Under the pieces are notes generated by a model, which was given only the letters and a program-made list of their open reading frames with translations, did not search any database and was not told the DNA's origin. 19,426 nt of DNA from an uncultured Oscillospiraceae bacterium. GTDB taxonomy: Bacteria > Bacillota > Clostridia > Oscillospirales > Oscillospiraceae. Position numbers and translations under genes: made by a program. Every line of letters starts with the position of its first letter. The first letter of the stretch is position 1. The stretch is from positions 1 through 19,426 of the forward strand of contig CAJTWF010000042.1 of the NCBI GenBank assembly GCA_910579965.1. Reading direction: 5' to 3'. This document shows, piece after piece, positions 13,258-19,426 of this stretch.

Positions 13258-13276
13258 TAAAAAAGGCAGTGTATTT

Positions 13277-14278
13277 ATGAACATTTTAGCCTTTGAATCC
13301 TCCTGCGACGAGACGGCGGCGGCGGTGGTCCGGGACGGACGGCAGGTCCTCAGCGACGCCATCCTGTCCCAGGCGGACATGCACGCCGTCTATGGCGGCG
13401 TGGTGCCGGAGATCGCCTCCCGCAAGCATGTGGAGGCCATTGCCGGACTGGCGGACAAGGCCCTGGCGGACGCGGGACTGCGCAAAACCGACGTGGATGC
13501 GGTGGCAGTGACCTACGGCCCCGGGCTCATCGGCGCGCTGCTGGTGGGGGTGAACTTCGCCAAGAGCGCGGCCCTTGCTCTGGGCAGGCCCCTCATCCCG
13601 GTCCACCACCTCCGGGGCCACATTGCCGCCAACTACATCGCCTTCCCGGAGCTGGAGCCGCCCTTTCTGGCCCTGTGCATCTCCGGGGGTAACTCCATGA
13701 TCGTGGACGTGAGGGACTACACGGACATGACCATTATGGGCGCTACACGGGACGACGCGGCAGGGGAGTGCTTTGACAAGATTGCCCGGGTGCTGGGCCT
13801 GCCCTACCCCGGCGGGAAGCCCATGCAGGAGCTGGCCAGGGGGGGGGGCGACGGGAAGTATCCCCTGCCCAGGGCCAAGGTGGCGGGGAACCCGCTGGAC
13901 ATGTCCTTCTCCGGGCTGAAGACGGCGGCGGTAAACCTGATCCACAACGCCGGTCAGAAGGGGGAGGCGCTGGACCGGTCCAGTCTGGCGGCGTCGGTGG
14001 CCGCGGCTATCAGCGAGGAGCTGGTACCCCGGGCCATAGAGGCCGCCCGGCGGCAGGGCCGCCGCGTCCTGGCCGCAGCCGGCGGCGTGGCTGCCAACGA
14101 GAGGATTCGAGGGGATTTGGAGCGGGCCTGCCGGGACAACGGTATCCGGCTGTACCTTCCGCCCCTGCGCCTGTGCGGCGACAATGGGGCCATGATCGGC
14201 GCACAGGCCTACTACGAGTATCAGGCCGGCGTCCGGGGGGACGCCAGCCTGAATGCTTACGCGAATTTGGAGATTTGA
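13277..14278 (+). CDS. tsaD: tRNA N6-threonylcarbamoyladenosine synthase catalytic subunit TsaD
   Basis: 333 residues, normal for TsaD. It transfers threonylcarbamoyl to A37 of ANN-decoding tRNAs, working with TsaB and TsaE (not in this window). Motifs: ESSCDETAAAVV at the start, the metal-binding H111-x3-H115 in HHLRGHIAANY, AVTYGPGLIGALLVG, FSGLKTA, and the C-terminal LRLCGDNGAMIGA with a metal-ligand Asp. The ATG at 13277 is chosen because it begins the family's conserved N-terminus; an earlier in-frame start (13223) would translate the palindromic element. The ribosome-binding site is weak (AAAAGG). A G10 tract lies at 13839-13848. Confidence 0.97.
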   Translation: MNILAFESSCDETAAAVVRDGRQVLSDAILSQADMHAVYGGVVPEIASRKHVEAIAGLADKALADAGLRKTDVDAVAVTYGPGLIGALLVGVNFAKSAALALGRPLIPVHHLRGHIAANYIAFPELEPPFLALCISGGNSMIVDVRDYTDMTIMGATRDDAAGECFDKIARVLGLPYPGGKPMQELARGGGDGKYPLPRAKVAGNPLDMSFSGLKTAAVNLIHNAGQKGEALDRSSLAASVAAAISEELVPRAIEAARRQGRRVLAAAGGVAANERIRGDLERACRDNGIRLYLPPLRLCGDNGAMIGAQAYYEYQAGVRGDASLNAYANLEI

Positions 14279-14316
14279 GATAAGGTAAAATAAATAGCGC
14301 AAAAAGCGCCTTATGA

Positions 14317-15975
14317 CTAAACCCCTGCGTTCCGTAACTCCTCCATCATTGCCCGGCGACGGCTGTATTGGGTACGCCAGTCCTCCGCAAGCCGCGCCGC
14401 CCGCTCTGTCCCGCCTGGGTAACTCCTGAGTTTTTTCAGATAGTGCGCCAACTCCTGATAGTGCTTTCGGTTGGATGCTGTGGCAGCTTCTTTCGTCAGG
14501 ATACCAACGTATGCCTCCAGCATCCTGTCCGGATACTTTTTTTTCAGGGCAGCCTCATAGCGGTCCAGGATGGAAAGACGCTCAACCGCGGTGACCGCCT
14601 CCACCAACCGCTCCCAAAGCCCCTCGGATTCCAGAAGCTCCAGCTTGTGGTAACTTCGCCCAGAAAGATACCGCTCCCTATACTCGATCCACTGCGCCGG
14701 CGCACACACGTTCTTCAGGCGGTTCAGCATTTCCATGCCGCCGGAGGACAGGGCAAAGATATGATATTCCAGCTCCGCAATCAGCTTGTCCCGCTGTCCC
14801 TGCCGCTCGTACAGATCCATCAGCCATTTGCTGTACTCCGCCACCAGCCCCCGTTTGTCATGGTCGGCGGCTTTGCCCTCCTCCAGCAGATGAGTGGCCT
14901 CGTCTATCTTCTCGTCCTCAAGCGCCTGCTGGACACGCAGCTTACGGATATCGGAATACTTTGTGTGCTGCTCCAAAAAGGCGTCCAGCTCCTCCTTGGG
15001 CCGGGACAGCTGTTTCATCAGGTCAAAGCGGCGCATCAACAGACGTTTCATCTCATATTCACTGGAGTAATCTTTCTTGCTTGATAGGGTAAGCGCAACA
15101 ATCTGCTCATCTACCAACGCCAATTTCTTTTCATCAAAATACTTTCCCGCAAAGCGTGAAAATACCATTTGCATCGCAAAATCCTGGACAAACCAGTCCT
15201 CTCGGTCTGATTTAACACAATCGGCCAGGATGTCAAATATCTTTTCGGCAACAGTTTCGTCTGCGTCAGCCAGGACATCAATACATGTAGTGTTCAATGC
15301 TTCCGTAATCAGCCCGTATTCGCCATCGGAATCGTCTATGCTGTAATTGGAATATTCCCGCAGCGCATCTATCCCGCCCTGGAAAGCCAACAGAGGCGCC
15401 TTCCGAGCCAACAGCGTTTCCGTCTGCCGCTGAATATGATCTGCAATCGCCTCTGCGAAATCTCCCGCATGGTAATAGTCTATGTAACCATCTCTGTCTG
15501 CGTATCGTTTCCCAATGGATGTCAGTTCTTTTTTCAGCGTTTTCGTACATTCCTCCAGGGCCATCTCCCCATATCGAAGGAGCAACGCCCTGTAGAGCTT
15601 CTCATCAGCGGATATCAATTCCGTCAACAGCGGGCGGAGCTGGCTGTCAGGGATTTTTTCCACAAGGCCGGCGGGAGTCAGACGTTCTTTTTTTTCCGTG
15701 TCATTCCTCCGATACGGTTCGGTGGTAGCCACCGCGAACAGGACCGCCGCCATGTGCTTACAGGCATTTCCGTTCTCCGCATAGGGACAGTCACAAATCA
15801 TATCCTCAATGGAGTCTCCATCCAGTAAAATCTCCACCTTGTATTCCGCTGTGCCTTCCACAGTGGCGGTGTAGCTGTCCCCAGTGCGCTCCAGATCTGC
15901 GACTCGGCCTTCGGCAAAGCAGGCCCGCCCCCGCTCTAAAATGTGGGGCTGGAACCAGTTCTTCCAAGACTTCAT
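14317..15975 (-). CDS. SWIM zinc-finger protein of unknown function
   Basis: 552 residues. The N-terminal SWIM zinc finger shows CxCx8CxH: C61, C63, C72 and H74 in ICDCPYAENGNACKHMAAVL. The rest (about 100-552) is a mostly helical, charged region rich in Leu, Glu and Lys that may form helical repeats; no enzyme motif is seen. SWIM domains bind DNA or proteins, often beside SNF2 helicases, but no helicase gene is nearby. The ATG at 15975 is preferred over 15993 because GGAGGAGG, which overlaps the upstream ATG, is well placed for it. The gene is convergent with tsaD; the 38-bp gap has a weak ATAAGG/CCTTAT repeat and no strong terminator. It is less GC-rich than the genes before it, which fits acquisition. 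Confidence 0.82.
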   Translation of the reverse strand: MKSWKNWFQPHILERGRACFAEGRVADLERTGDSYTATVEGTAEYKVEILLDGDSIEDMICDCPYAENGNACKHMAAVLFAVATTEPYRRNDTEKKERLTPAGLVEKIPDSQLRPLLTELISADEKLYRALLLRYGEMALEECTKTLKKELTSIGKRYADRDGYIDYYHAGDFAEAIADHIQRQTETLLARKAPLLAFQGGIDALREYSNYSIDDSDGEYGLITEALNTTCIDVLADADETVAEKIFDILADCVKSDREDWFVQDFAMQMVFSRFAGKYFDEKKLALVDEQIVALTLSSKKDYSSEYEMKRLLMRRFDLMKQLSRPKEELDAFLEQHTKYSDIRKLRVQQALEDEKIDEATHLLEEGKAADHDKRGLVAEYSKWLMDLYERQGQRDKLIAELEYHIFALSSGGMEMLNRLKNVCAPAQWIEYRERYLSGRSYHKLELLESEGLWERLVEAVTAVERLSILDRYEAALKKKYPDRMLEAYVGILTKEAATASNRKHYQELAHYLKKLRSYPGGTERAARLAEDWRTQYSRRRAMMEELRNAGV

Positions 15976-15999
15976 TTGTAGCGCCTCCTCCATTTTCCT

Positions 16000-16240
16000 A
16001 TGATGTCATTCGGCCTCCCGGCTTTAAGTACCGTTTCAGCAAAAACGCGCAAAAGTATGGGAGCGCGCAACTATTGTCGCTGTACCTGATATTCCCCTGG
16101 TCAGCTTGCTCCTGTGGGAAATGCCGCTGTATTTCTCGCTGCCAATCAGTGTGCGCAGGGATTTTGCCTGCCGGTTGGTGGCCTTGATCTCCACTGGGAT
16201 CAGCTCCGCGTCCAGTTTATAGCCGTCAGCGGCAATGAGC
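16000..16240 (-). pseudogene. C-terminal remnant of a DUF4143-type ATP-binding protein, frameshifted
   Basis: The minus strand reads AADGYKLDAELIPVEIKATN, then AKSLRTLIGSEKYSGISHRS, which matches the C-terminal nuclease-like domain (IPVEIKA, AKSL) of AAA ATPases with DUF4143. Near 16098 the frame is lost, and the family's ending continues in another frame (NIRYSDNSCALPYFCAFLLK, then RYL). So at least one frameshift is present and the ATPase part is missing. Upstream of about 16240 the reading frame is not recognisable, and 16241-16353 shows nothing further. Confidence 0.65.
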
Positions 16241-16353
16241 TTGTACCTTGGCTCCTTGCAAAAATATGGGCGAATAAAAGAACTGTACAATAAAAAGATG
16301 AGGGAAACGGCCAAGTTTGCGTTGATGCGTCCCGCACGGGTTCCCGCAGGAAG

Positions 16354-16710
16354 TCATTTTTTGCCCAGCGCCCTGCTCCACTCCGCCTCCCGGAAGCCCA
16401 CCAGCACAAAGTCATCCCCCACCAGGATGGGGCGCTTGACCAGCATCCCGTCGGAGGCCAGCAGCTCCAGCTGTTCCTCTTCGGTCATGCCGGCCAGCTT
16501 GTCCTTCAGGCCCAACTCCTTGTATTTCAATCCACTGGTGTTGAAAAACTTTTTCAGCGGCAAACCGCTGCACTTCTGCCAAAGCCTCAGCTCACCGGCG
16601 GTAGGCGGGGCGCTCTTGATGTGGCGGACCGTAAAGGCCGCACCGTACCCTTCCAGCCACTTCCGGGCCTTTTGGCAGGTGGTGCATTTCGGATATTCTA
16701 CAAACAGCAT
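16354..16710 (-). CDS. ArsC/Spx-family protein (arsenate reductase-like)
   Basis: 118 residues, full length for the family. Thioredoxin-like fold with the N-terminal motif PKCTTCQKARKWL (Cys-x-x-Cys) and the typical FFNTSGLKYKELGLKDKL and MLVKRPILVGDDFVLVGF, where the RP loop closes the active site. Members are glutaredoxin-type arsenate reductases, Spx regulators or YffB-like proteins; without other ars genes a redox or regulatory role is as likely. The ATG at 16710 is chosen for AAAGGAGATG just upstream; an earlier ATG at 16743 would place that site inside the gene. It follows the AlbA_2 remnant by 29 bp and may share its promoter. Confidence 0.88.
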   Translation of the reverse strand: MLFVEYPKCTTCQKARKWLEGYGAAFTVRHIKSAPPTAGELRLWQKCSGLPLKKFFNTSGLKYKELGLKDKLAGMTEEEQLELLASDGMLVKRPILVGDDFVLVGFREAEWSRALGKK

Positions 16711-16739
16711 AAAAACATCTCCTTTTATAAAACGGTCTG

Positions 16740-17030
16740 TCATTTGCTCTCACGATAGTATACCGTATTTTTTTCATTTCCTCTTTTCTGCATCAGTCCC
16801 AACTCCATCAGCTTCTTCAGCGTCCGAACCGTCACGCTTTGAGACAGACTCGCCGCTGCCTCAATCTCCGCTCTTGAAACAAGCTGTTTGGTGGAAATGG
16901 ATTCCAGTATCTGCTGATCCCTTTCAGGTACGGGCTTCTTCTGAACCGTTGTCTCTGCCTCGTAGTTCACATTCGTGTACTCCCGTTTGAATTCTGTGGT
17001 AATTCCTTCCGCCACAGCAGCACACTTCAT
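16740..17030 (-). pseudogene. Internally deleted AlbA_2/Schlafen-type DNA-binding protein (N- and C-termini joined)
   Basis: A 96-residue open frame whose start (VAEGITTEFKREYT) matches the N-terminus of COG2865-like ATP-binding transcriptional regulators. Its end (QQILESISTKQLVSRAEIEA, then a winged helix SVTVRTLKKLMELGLM) matches their C-terminal region. The several hundred residues between are gone, with the frame kept open. It could be a simple deletion or a functioning mini winged-helix protein, since it keeps a promoter. No ribosome-binding site is visible before the ATG. Confidence 0.55.
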
Positions 17031-17046
17031 TATAGATTATACCATC

Positions 17047-17075
17047 ATTATATGTGTTCTAACTACAGATGTAAA
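17047..17075 (-). promoter_or_regulatory. Promoter for the AlbA_2-remnant / ArsC-like unit
   Basis: On the minus strand TTTACA (17075-17070), 17-bp spacer, perfect TATAAT (17052-17047). It lies 16 bp before the ATG at 17030, leaving a very short leader. It is probably the promoter for the ArsC-like gene too. Confidence 0.65.
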
Positions 17076-17183
17076 GAAAAAAGAATCGGTCGATTGTAAA
17101 ATGAAGTAGGAGACTTAAGAAAAAGCCCATAGTGGCTGCGCTCCAAGCACCGTTACAAACGAGTTGGAGCGAGGCACACCGCC

Positions 17184-17680
17184 CCGCAGGAGCAGGAGCA
17201 CAAATGGCCGCTGGATGCCTGCTGCGGCTACGCCAAGAGACAGTGTCTGTTCTCTGAAAACGAGATGGTCTGCACCCACACCCTCTATAACATGGTGTGG
17301 GATGGCCGGTTTCCAATCAAGGTGACGGAGCTGCCGGAAGCCTTGAAGCGCAAGGGCAGGAAATCCTAGGACAGGGAGAACAAAAAGTGTTACGGCACAA
17401 GCATTTCAGACCGCCCGGAGATCGCCGCCCAGCGTATGGAAGAAATGGAAGAAGGCCATTGGGAGGGCGGCACCGTGGTGGGGAAGCGGGCCGGCCATGA
17501 GGCTGTTGTCCTCACCCTGCTGGAGAAAAAGACGGAGAACTACCTTGCCATCCGCATCCCCGGCAAGACCAGCGAGGCCATAATGGAGGCCATGGCCGCC
17601 CTCCGGGCTGAGTATGGCCAGCGCTTTCCGCAGGTCTTCATGACCATTACTGCGGACAACGGCAGCGAGTTTGCCCGCTT
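17184..17680 (+). pseudogene. IS30-family transposase remnant
   Basis: The plus strand reads PLDACCGYAKRQCLFSENEM, VCTHTLYNMVWDGRFPIKV and TELPEALKRKGRKS, then an in-frame TAG (17367-17369). It continues ISDRPEIAAQRMEEMEEGHW, EGGTVVGKRAGHE and ITADNGSEF, the IS30 catalytic region with its first two acidic positions. The N-terminus and the part after ADNGSEF are missing, so it is truncated at both ends. The sequence 17076-17183 holds no gene, only a CGCTCCAA/TTGGAGCG inverted repeat (17139-17171). Confidence 0.85.
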
Positions 17681-17689
17681 CGTGCAAGG

Positions 17690-17909
17690 CCGAGTAGCCC
17701 CGCGATGAAACGCTGGTGAACAGGCTGCCGGCGGAGGAGCATTCCCCCTCCCGCCGTACCGTCTCGGCGGACAGCCCGCTGCGCTCCGCCACGATCTGCA
17801 CCAGCCTTTTGTCGTAGAAGGGAATGCCCAGCCGTTCCGCCACGGTTTTCCCGATGGTATGGCCTCCGCTGCCGCACTGACGGCCTATGGTAATCACACA
17901 TTTTTTCAT
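17690..17909 (-). pseudogene. Cytidylate kinase-like protein, truncated next to the IS30 remnant
   Basis: The start MKKCVITIGRQCGSGGHTIG, followed by Lys21, is the P-loop N-terminus of the cytidylate kinase-like family, and GIPFYDKRLVQIVAERSGLS is also typical. After about residue 73 (SSRGYS) the frame enters sequence antisense to the IS30 remnant, so roughly two thirds of a usual 200-residue protein is lost. The ATG overlaps the MATE stop codon by 4 bp (ATGA), showing the two were one translationally coupled operon. An open frame of 168 codons continues through the IS30 antisense but would not make a functional kinase. Confidence 0.8.
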
Positions 17910-19285
17910 TTTTCCGCCACCTCTTTGCTGAAAATCTTTTTCCAGGAAACGCCTAATGTAATCAGGGAAATCACGCCGGACAGTCCATCGCCTACAGGAC
18001 CGGCCCACAGGATACCCTCCACGCCCCACAGGTATCCAAAGAGCAGTATGGCGGAAATCAGGAAAATGATCTGCCGGGACAGGGAGAGCAGGGCGGCGGG
18101 GACAGGCTTGCCGATAGCCTGGAAGAAGATGCCGGTCACAGCCCCCGCGCCGATCATGAAGCAGGCCAGCAGGTACACCCGGAAGCACTTCACCGCAAAT
18201 TCCATATAAAGGTCCGACTCCTGTCCAAACAGGTTGATGATATACTCTGGGCAGAACTGGAAGATGAAGAAGGCCGCCACCAAAATCAAGGTGCAGCTCG
18301 TCAGGGCCAGCTTATAGGTTTTCTTCACTCGGTCGTACCGGCCGCTGCCGTAGTTGAAGCCGAAGATCGGCTGGATGCCGGTGGCGATGCCCAGGGCGAT
18401 GCCGGTAATCAACTGGCTCACTTTCATCGTGATGCCCAGCGCCGCCAAAGGAATGTCAGCTCCGTACTTGGACATGGCCCCGTATTTCACCAGGGAATTG
18501 TTCATGACCGCAATGACAAATACCGAGGCGACCTGAGAAATAAAGCTGGATGTTCCGAGAGTCAGCAGTTTTTTAATGACCGTCCATTTGGGAACCAGGT
18601 GCTGCCTGGTCACCTTGATGGTCTTGAAGCGCAGCATACACACGATGAAATAGGCGGCGTTCAGAATCTGGCCGATGATGGTGGCCCAGGCCGCGCCCTT
18701 GACCCCCCAATGGCAAACAAAGATGAAGATGGGATCCAGAATGATGTTGGTGATACAGCCAATCAGCAGACCAACCATGCTCACCTTCGGACGGCCATCC
18801 GCCCGGATGATGCTGCCGAACGCGCCGTCGATCATGGCAAAGGGGAAGCCCAGCACAATGATGCTCCCGTATTCCAGCGCATAGGGCAGATTTCCCTCTG
18901 TGGCCCCGAACAGATGGCAAAGCGGCTCCAAAAACAGCTCAAAGAGAACCAGCAGAAGCACACTGATGCCAACGGTCAAGGTAACTGCATTCCCCACACC
19001 TTGGGCAGCGTCCTCGTTACGGCCCTTTCCCAGATTCAGACTCATGTAAGATGCTGTTCCGTCACCGATCATCATGCCCAGGGCCAGCAGGATGGAAGTG
19101 AGCGGCAGAATGATATTGGTGGCGGCGTTGCCCAAATAGCCAACACCCTGCCCAATGAAAATCTGGTCTACCATGTTGTAGAGCGAGTTAACCACAATGG
19201 AAATAATGCTGGGAATGGCGTAGCGGATCATCAATTTCCCAACCCGCTCGGTCCCCAGCGGGTTGGCGGCAACTTGTTCGTTCAT
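17906..19285 (-). CDS. MATE-family multidrug/sodium antiporter
   Basis: 459 residues, the usual MATE length, with about 12 predicted membrane helices. The N-terminus (GKLMIRYAIPSIISIVVNSL, then YNMVDQIFIGQGVGYLGNAA) and the mid-protein GIATGIQPIFGFNYGSGRYD are family hallmarks. It exports drugs or metabolites across the cytoplasmic membrane using a Na+ or H+ gradient; a Na+ gradient would fit the Na+-exporting decarboxylase in this window, but that link is inferred. AGGAGG lies 9 nt before the ATG. It is coupled to the truncated cytidylate kinase-like gene, a common pairing in Clostridia as far as I recall. The substrate is unknown. Confidence 0.93.
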   Translation of the reverse strand: MNEQVAANPLGTERVGKLMIRYAIPSIISIVVNSLYNMVDQIFIGQGVGYLGNAATNIILPLTSILLALGMMIGDGTASYMSLNLGKGRNEDAAQGVGNAVTLTVGISVLLLVLFELFLEPLCHLFGATEGNLPYALEYGSIIVLGFPFAMIDGAFGSIIRADGRPKVSMVGLLIGCITNIILDPIFIFVCHWGVKGAAWATIIGQILNAAYFIVCMLRFKTIKVTRQHLVPKWTVIKKLLTLGTSSFISQVASVFVIAVMNNSLVKYGAMSKYGADIPLAALGITMKVSQLITGIALGIATGIQPIFGFNYGSGRYDRVKKTYKLALTSCTLILVAAFFIFQFCPEYIINLFGQESDLYMEFAVKCFRVYLLACFMIGAGAVTGIFFQAIGKPVPAALLSLSRQIIFLISAILLFGYLWGVEGILWAGPVGDGLSGVISLITLGVSWKKIFSKEVAEK

Positions 19286-19425
19286 TTCAAATTCCTCCTA
19301 ACGAATGAGACTGGTTCAGGCAATGTCGTTGCCATGGGACCATCATTGGGCTGCCTGCCCAACGACCGGTCCGGTGTCAACGCCAATTTGAAATTGTAAG
19401 AAAACGCCGAAGAAATTTTGTAGTT
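19286..19425 (-). other. Upstream region of the MATE gene with a possible gene end
   Basis: One minus-strand frame is open from the window edge for 46 codons and ends VRRNLK with a TGA that overlaps the MATE ATG (ATGA), which could be the end of an upstream gene. The residues are not recognised. The same stretch contains a palindrome ACCGGACCGGT and TTGGGC/GCCCAA arms after a TTGACA, so it may instead be a promoter-operator region. It cannot be settled without sequence beyond the window. Confidence 0.2.
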
Positions 19426-19426
19426 T

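Noticed and set aside
13223..13276. Upstream start for tsaD
   Set aside because: It lies inside the palindromic repeat and encodes nothing conserved; TsaD homologues begin at the MNILAFESS position.
14279..14316. Terminator between tsaD and the SWIM gene
   Set aside because: The ATAAGG/CCTTAT and GCGC/GCGC repeats are short and lack a T-run on either strand.
17139..17171. CGCTCCAA/TTGGAGCG inverted repeat as an IS30 end
   Set aside because: It is only 8 bp with a 17-nt gap and lies too close to mid-transposase sequence; no matching repeat is visible at the other side.
1..19426. CRISPR arrays, tRNA or rRNA genes, phage attachment sites
   Set aside because: No regularly spaced repeats, cloverleaf-like TTCRANNCC segments or rRNA signatures were noticed on reading either strand; a tRNAscan or Rfam run would be decisive.

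Overview
The window looks like chromosomal DNA from a GC-rich, anaerobic, gut-type Clostridia (Oscillospiraceae / Flavonifractor-like). This is inferred from the sodium-pumping decarboxylase operon, strong AAGGAGG ribosome-binding sites, sigma-A promoters, and the IS630, IS3 and IS30 types present; species cannot be assigned without a search. No rRNA, tRNA or CRISPR array was seen.

Layout. Positions 1-1080 are a graveyard of transposase remnants: two different IS630-type N-termini facing each other and a degenerate IS3-type orfA/orfB. Positions 1086-2637 (minus) hold an ECF sigma factor overlapping a membrane DUF4179-type protein, a probable sigma/anti-sigma pair. sfsA (2785-3465, minus) follows, with a clear terminator. 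From a consensus promoter at 3575-3603 a plus-strand operon runs to 7179: OadG-like gamma subunit, free-standing biotin carrier, OadB-like sodium-translocating beta subunit and a carboxyltransferase alpha subunit without a biotin domain. Together these would make a membrane complex that decarboxylates a carboxylate (oxaloacetate is likeliest) and exports Na+. A near-perfect terminator at 7198-7230 serves this operon and the convergent D-serine dehydratase gene dsdA (7229-8485).

From back-to-back promoters near 8620-8707, polA is followed closely by rimI and a second GNAT gene (polA-rimI 3 bp apart, rimI-GNAT overlapping by 4 bp). Next come an unusual regulator that fuses an XRE DNA-binding domain to a desulfoferrodoxin/superoxide-reductase-like metalloprotein, and tsaD (tRNA t6A synthesis). 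Two copies of a 42-nt palindromic element sit just upstream of dsdA and tsaD in the same orientation relative to the gene. They differ at three positions, two of which are a compensatory pair in the stem.

Positions 14317-19426 (mostly minus) are accessory: a SWIM zinc-finger protein, a frameshifted DUF4143-type ATPase remnant, an ArsC/Spx-like protein, an internally deleted AlbA_2/winged-helix protein, an IS30 remnant (plus strand), a cytidylate-kinase-like gene cut short at that IS30 remnant, and a MATE transporter translationally coupled to it.

The most interesting items are the XRE-desulfoferrodoxin fusion with a well-formed internal start, the covarying 42-nt element, the split decarboxylase operon with a structured leader, and an IS3 remnant whose ribosome-binding site lies in an inverted repeat.
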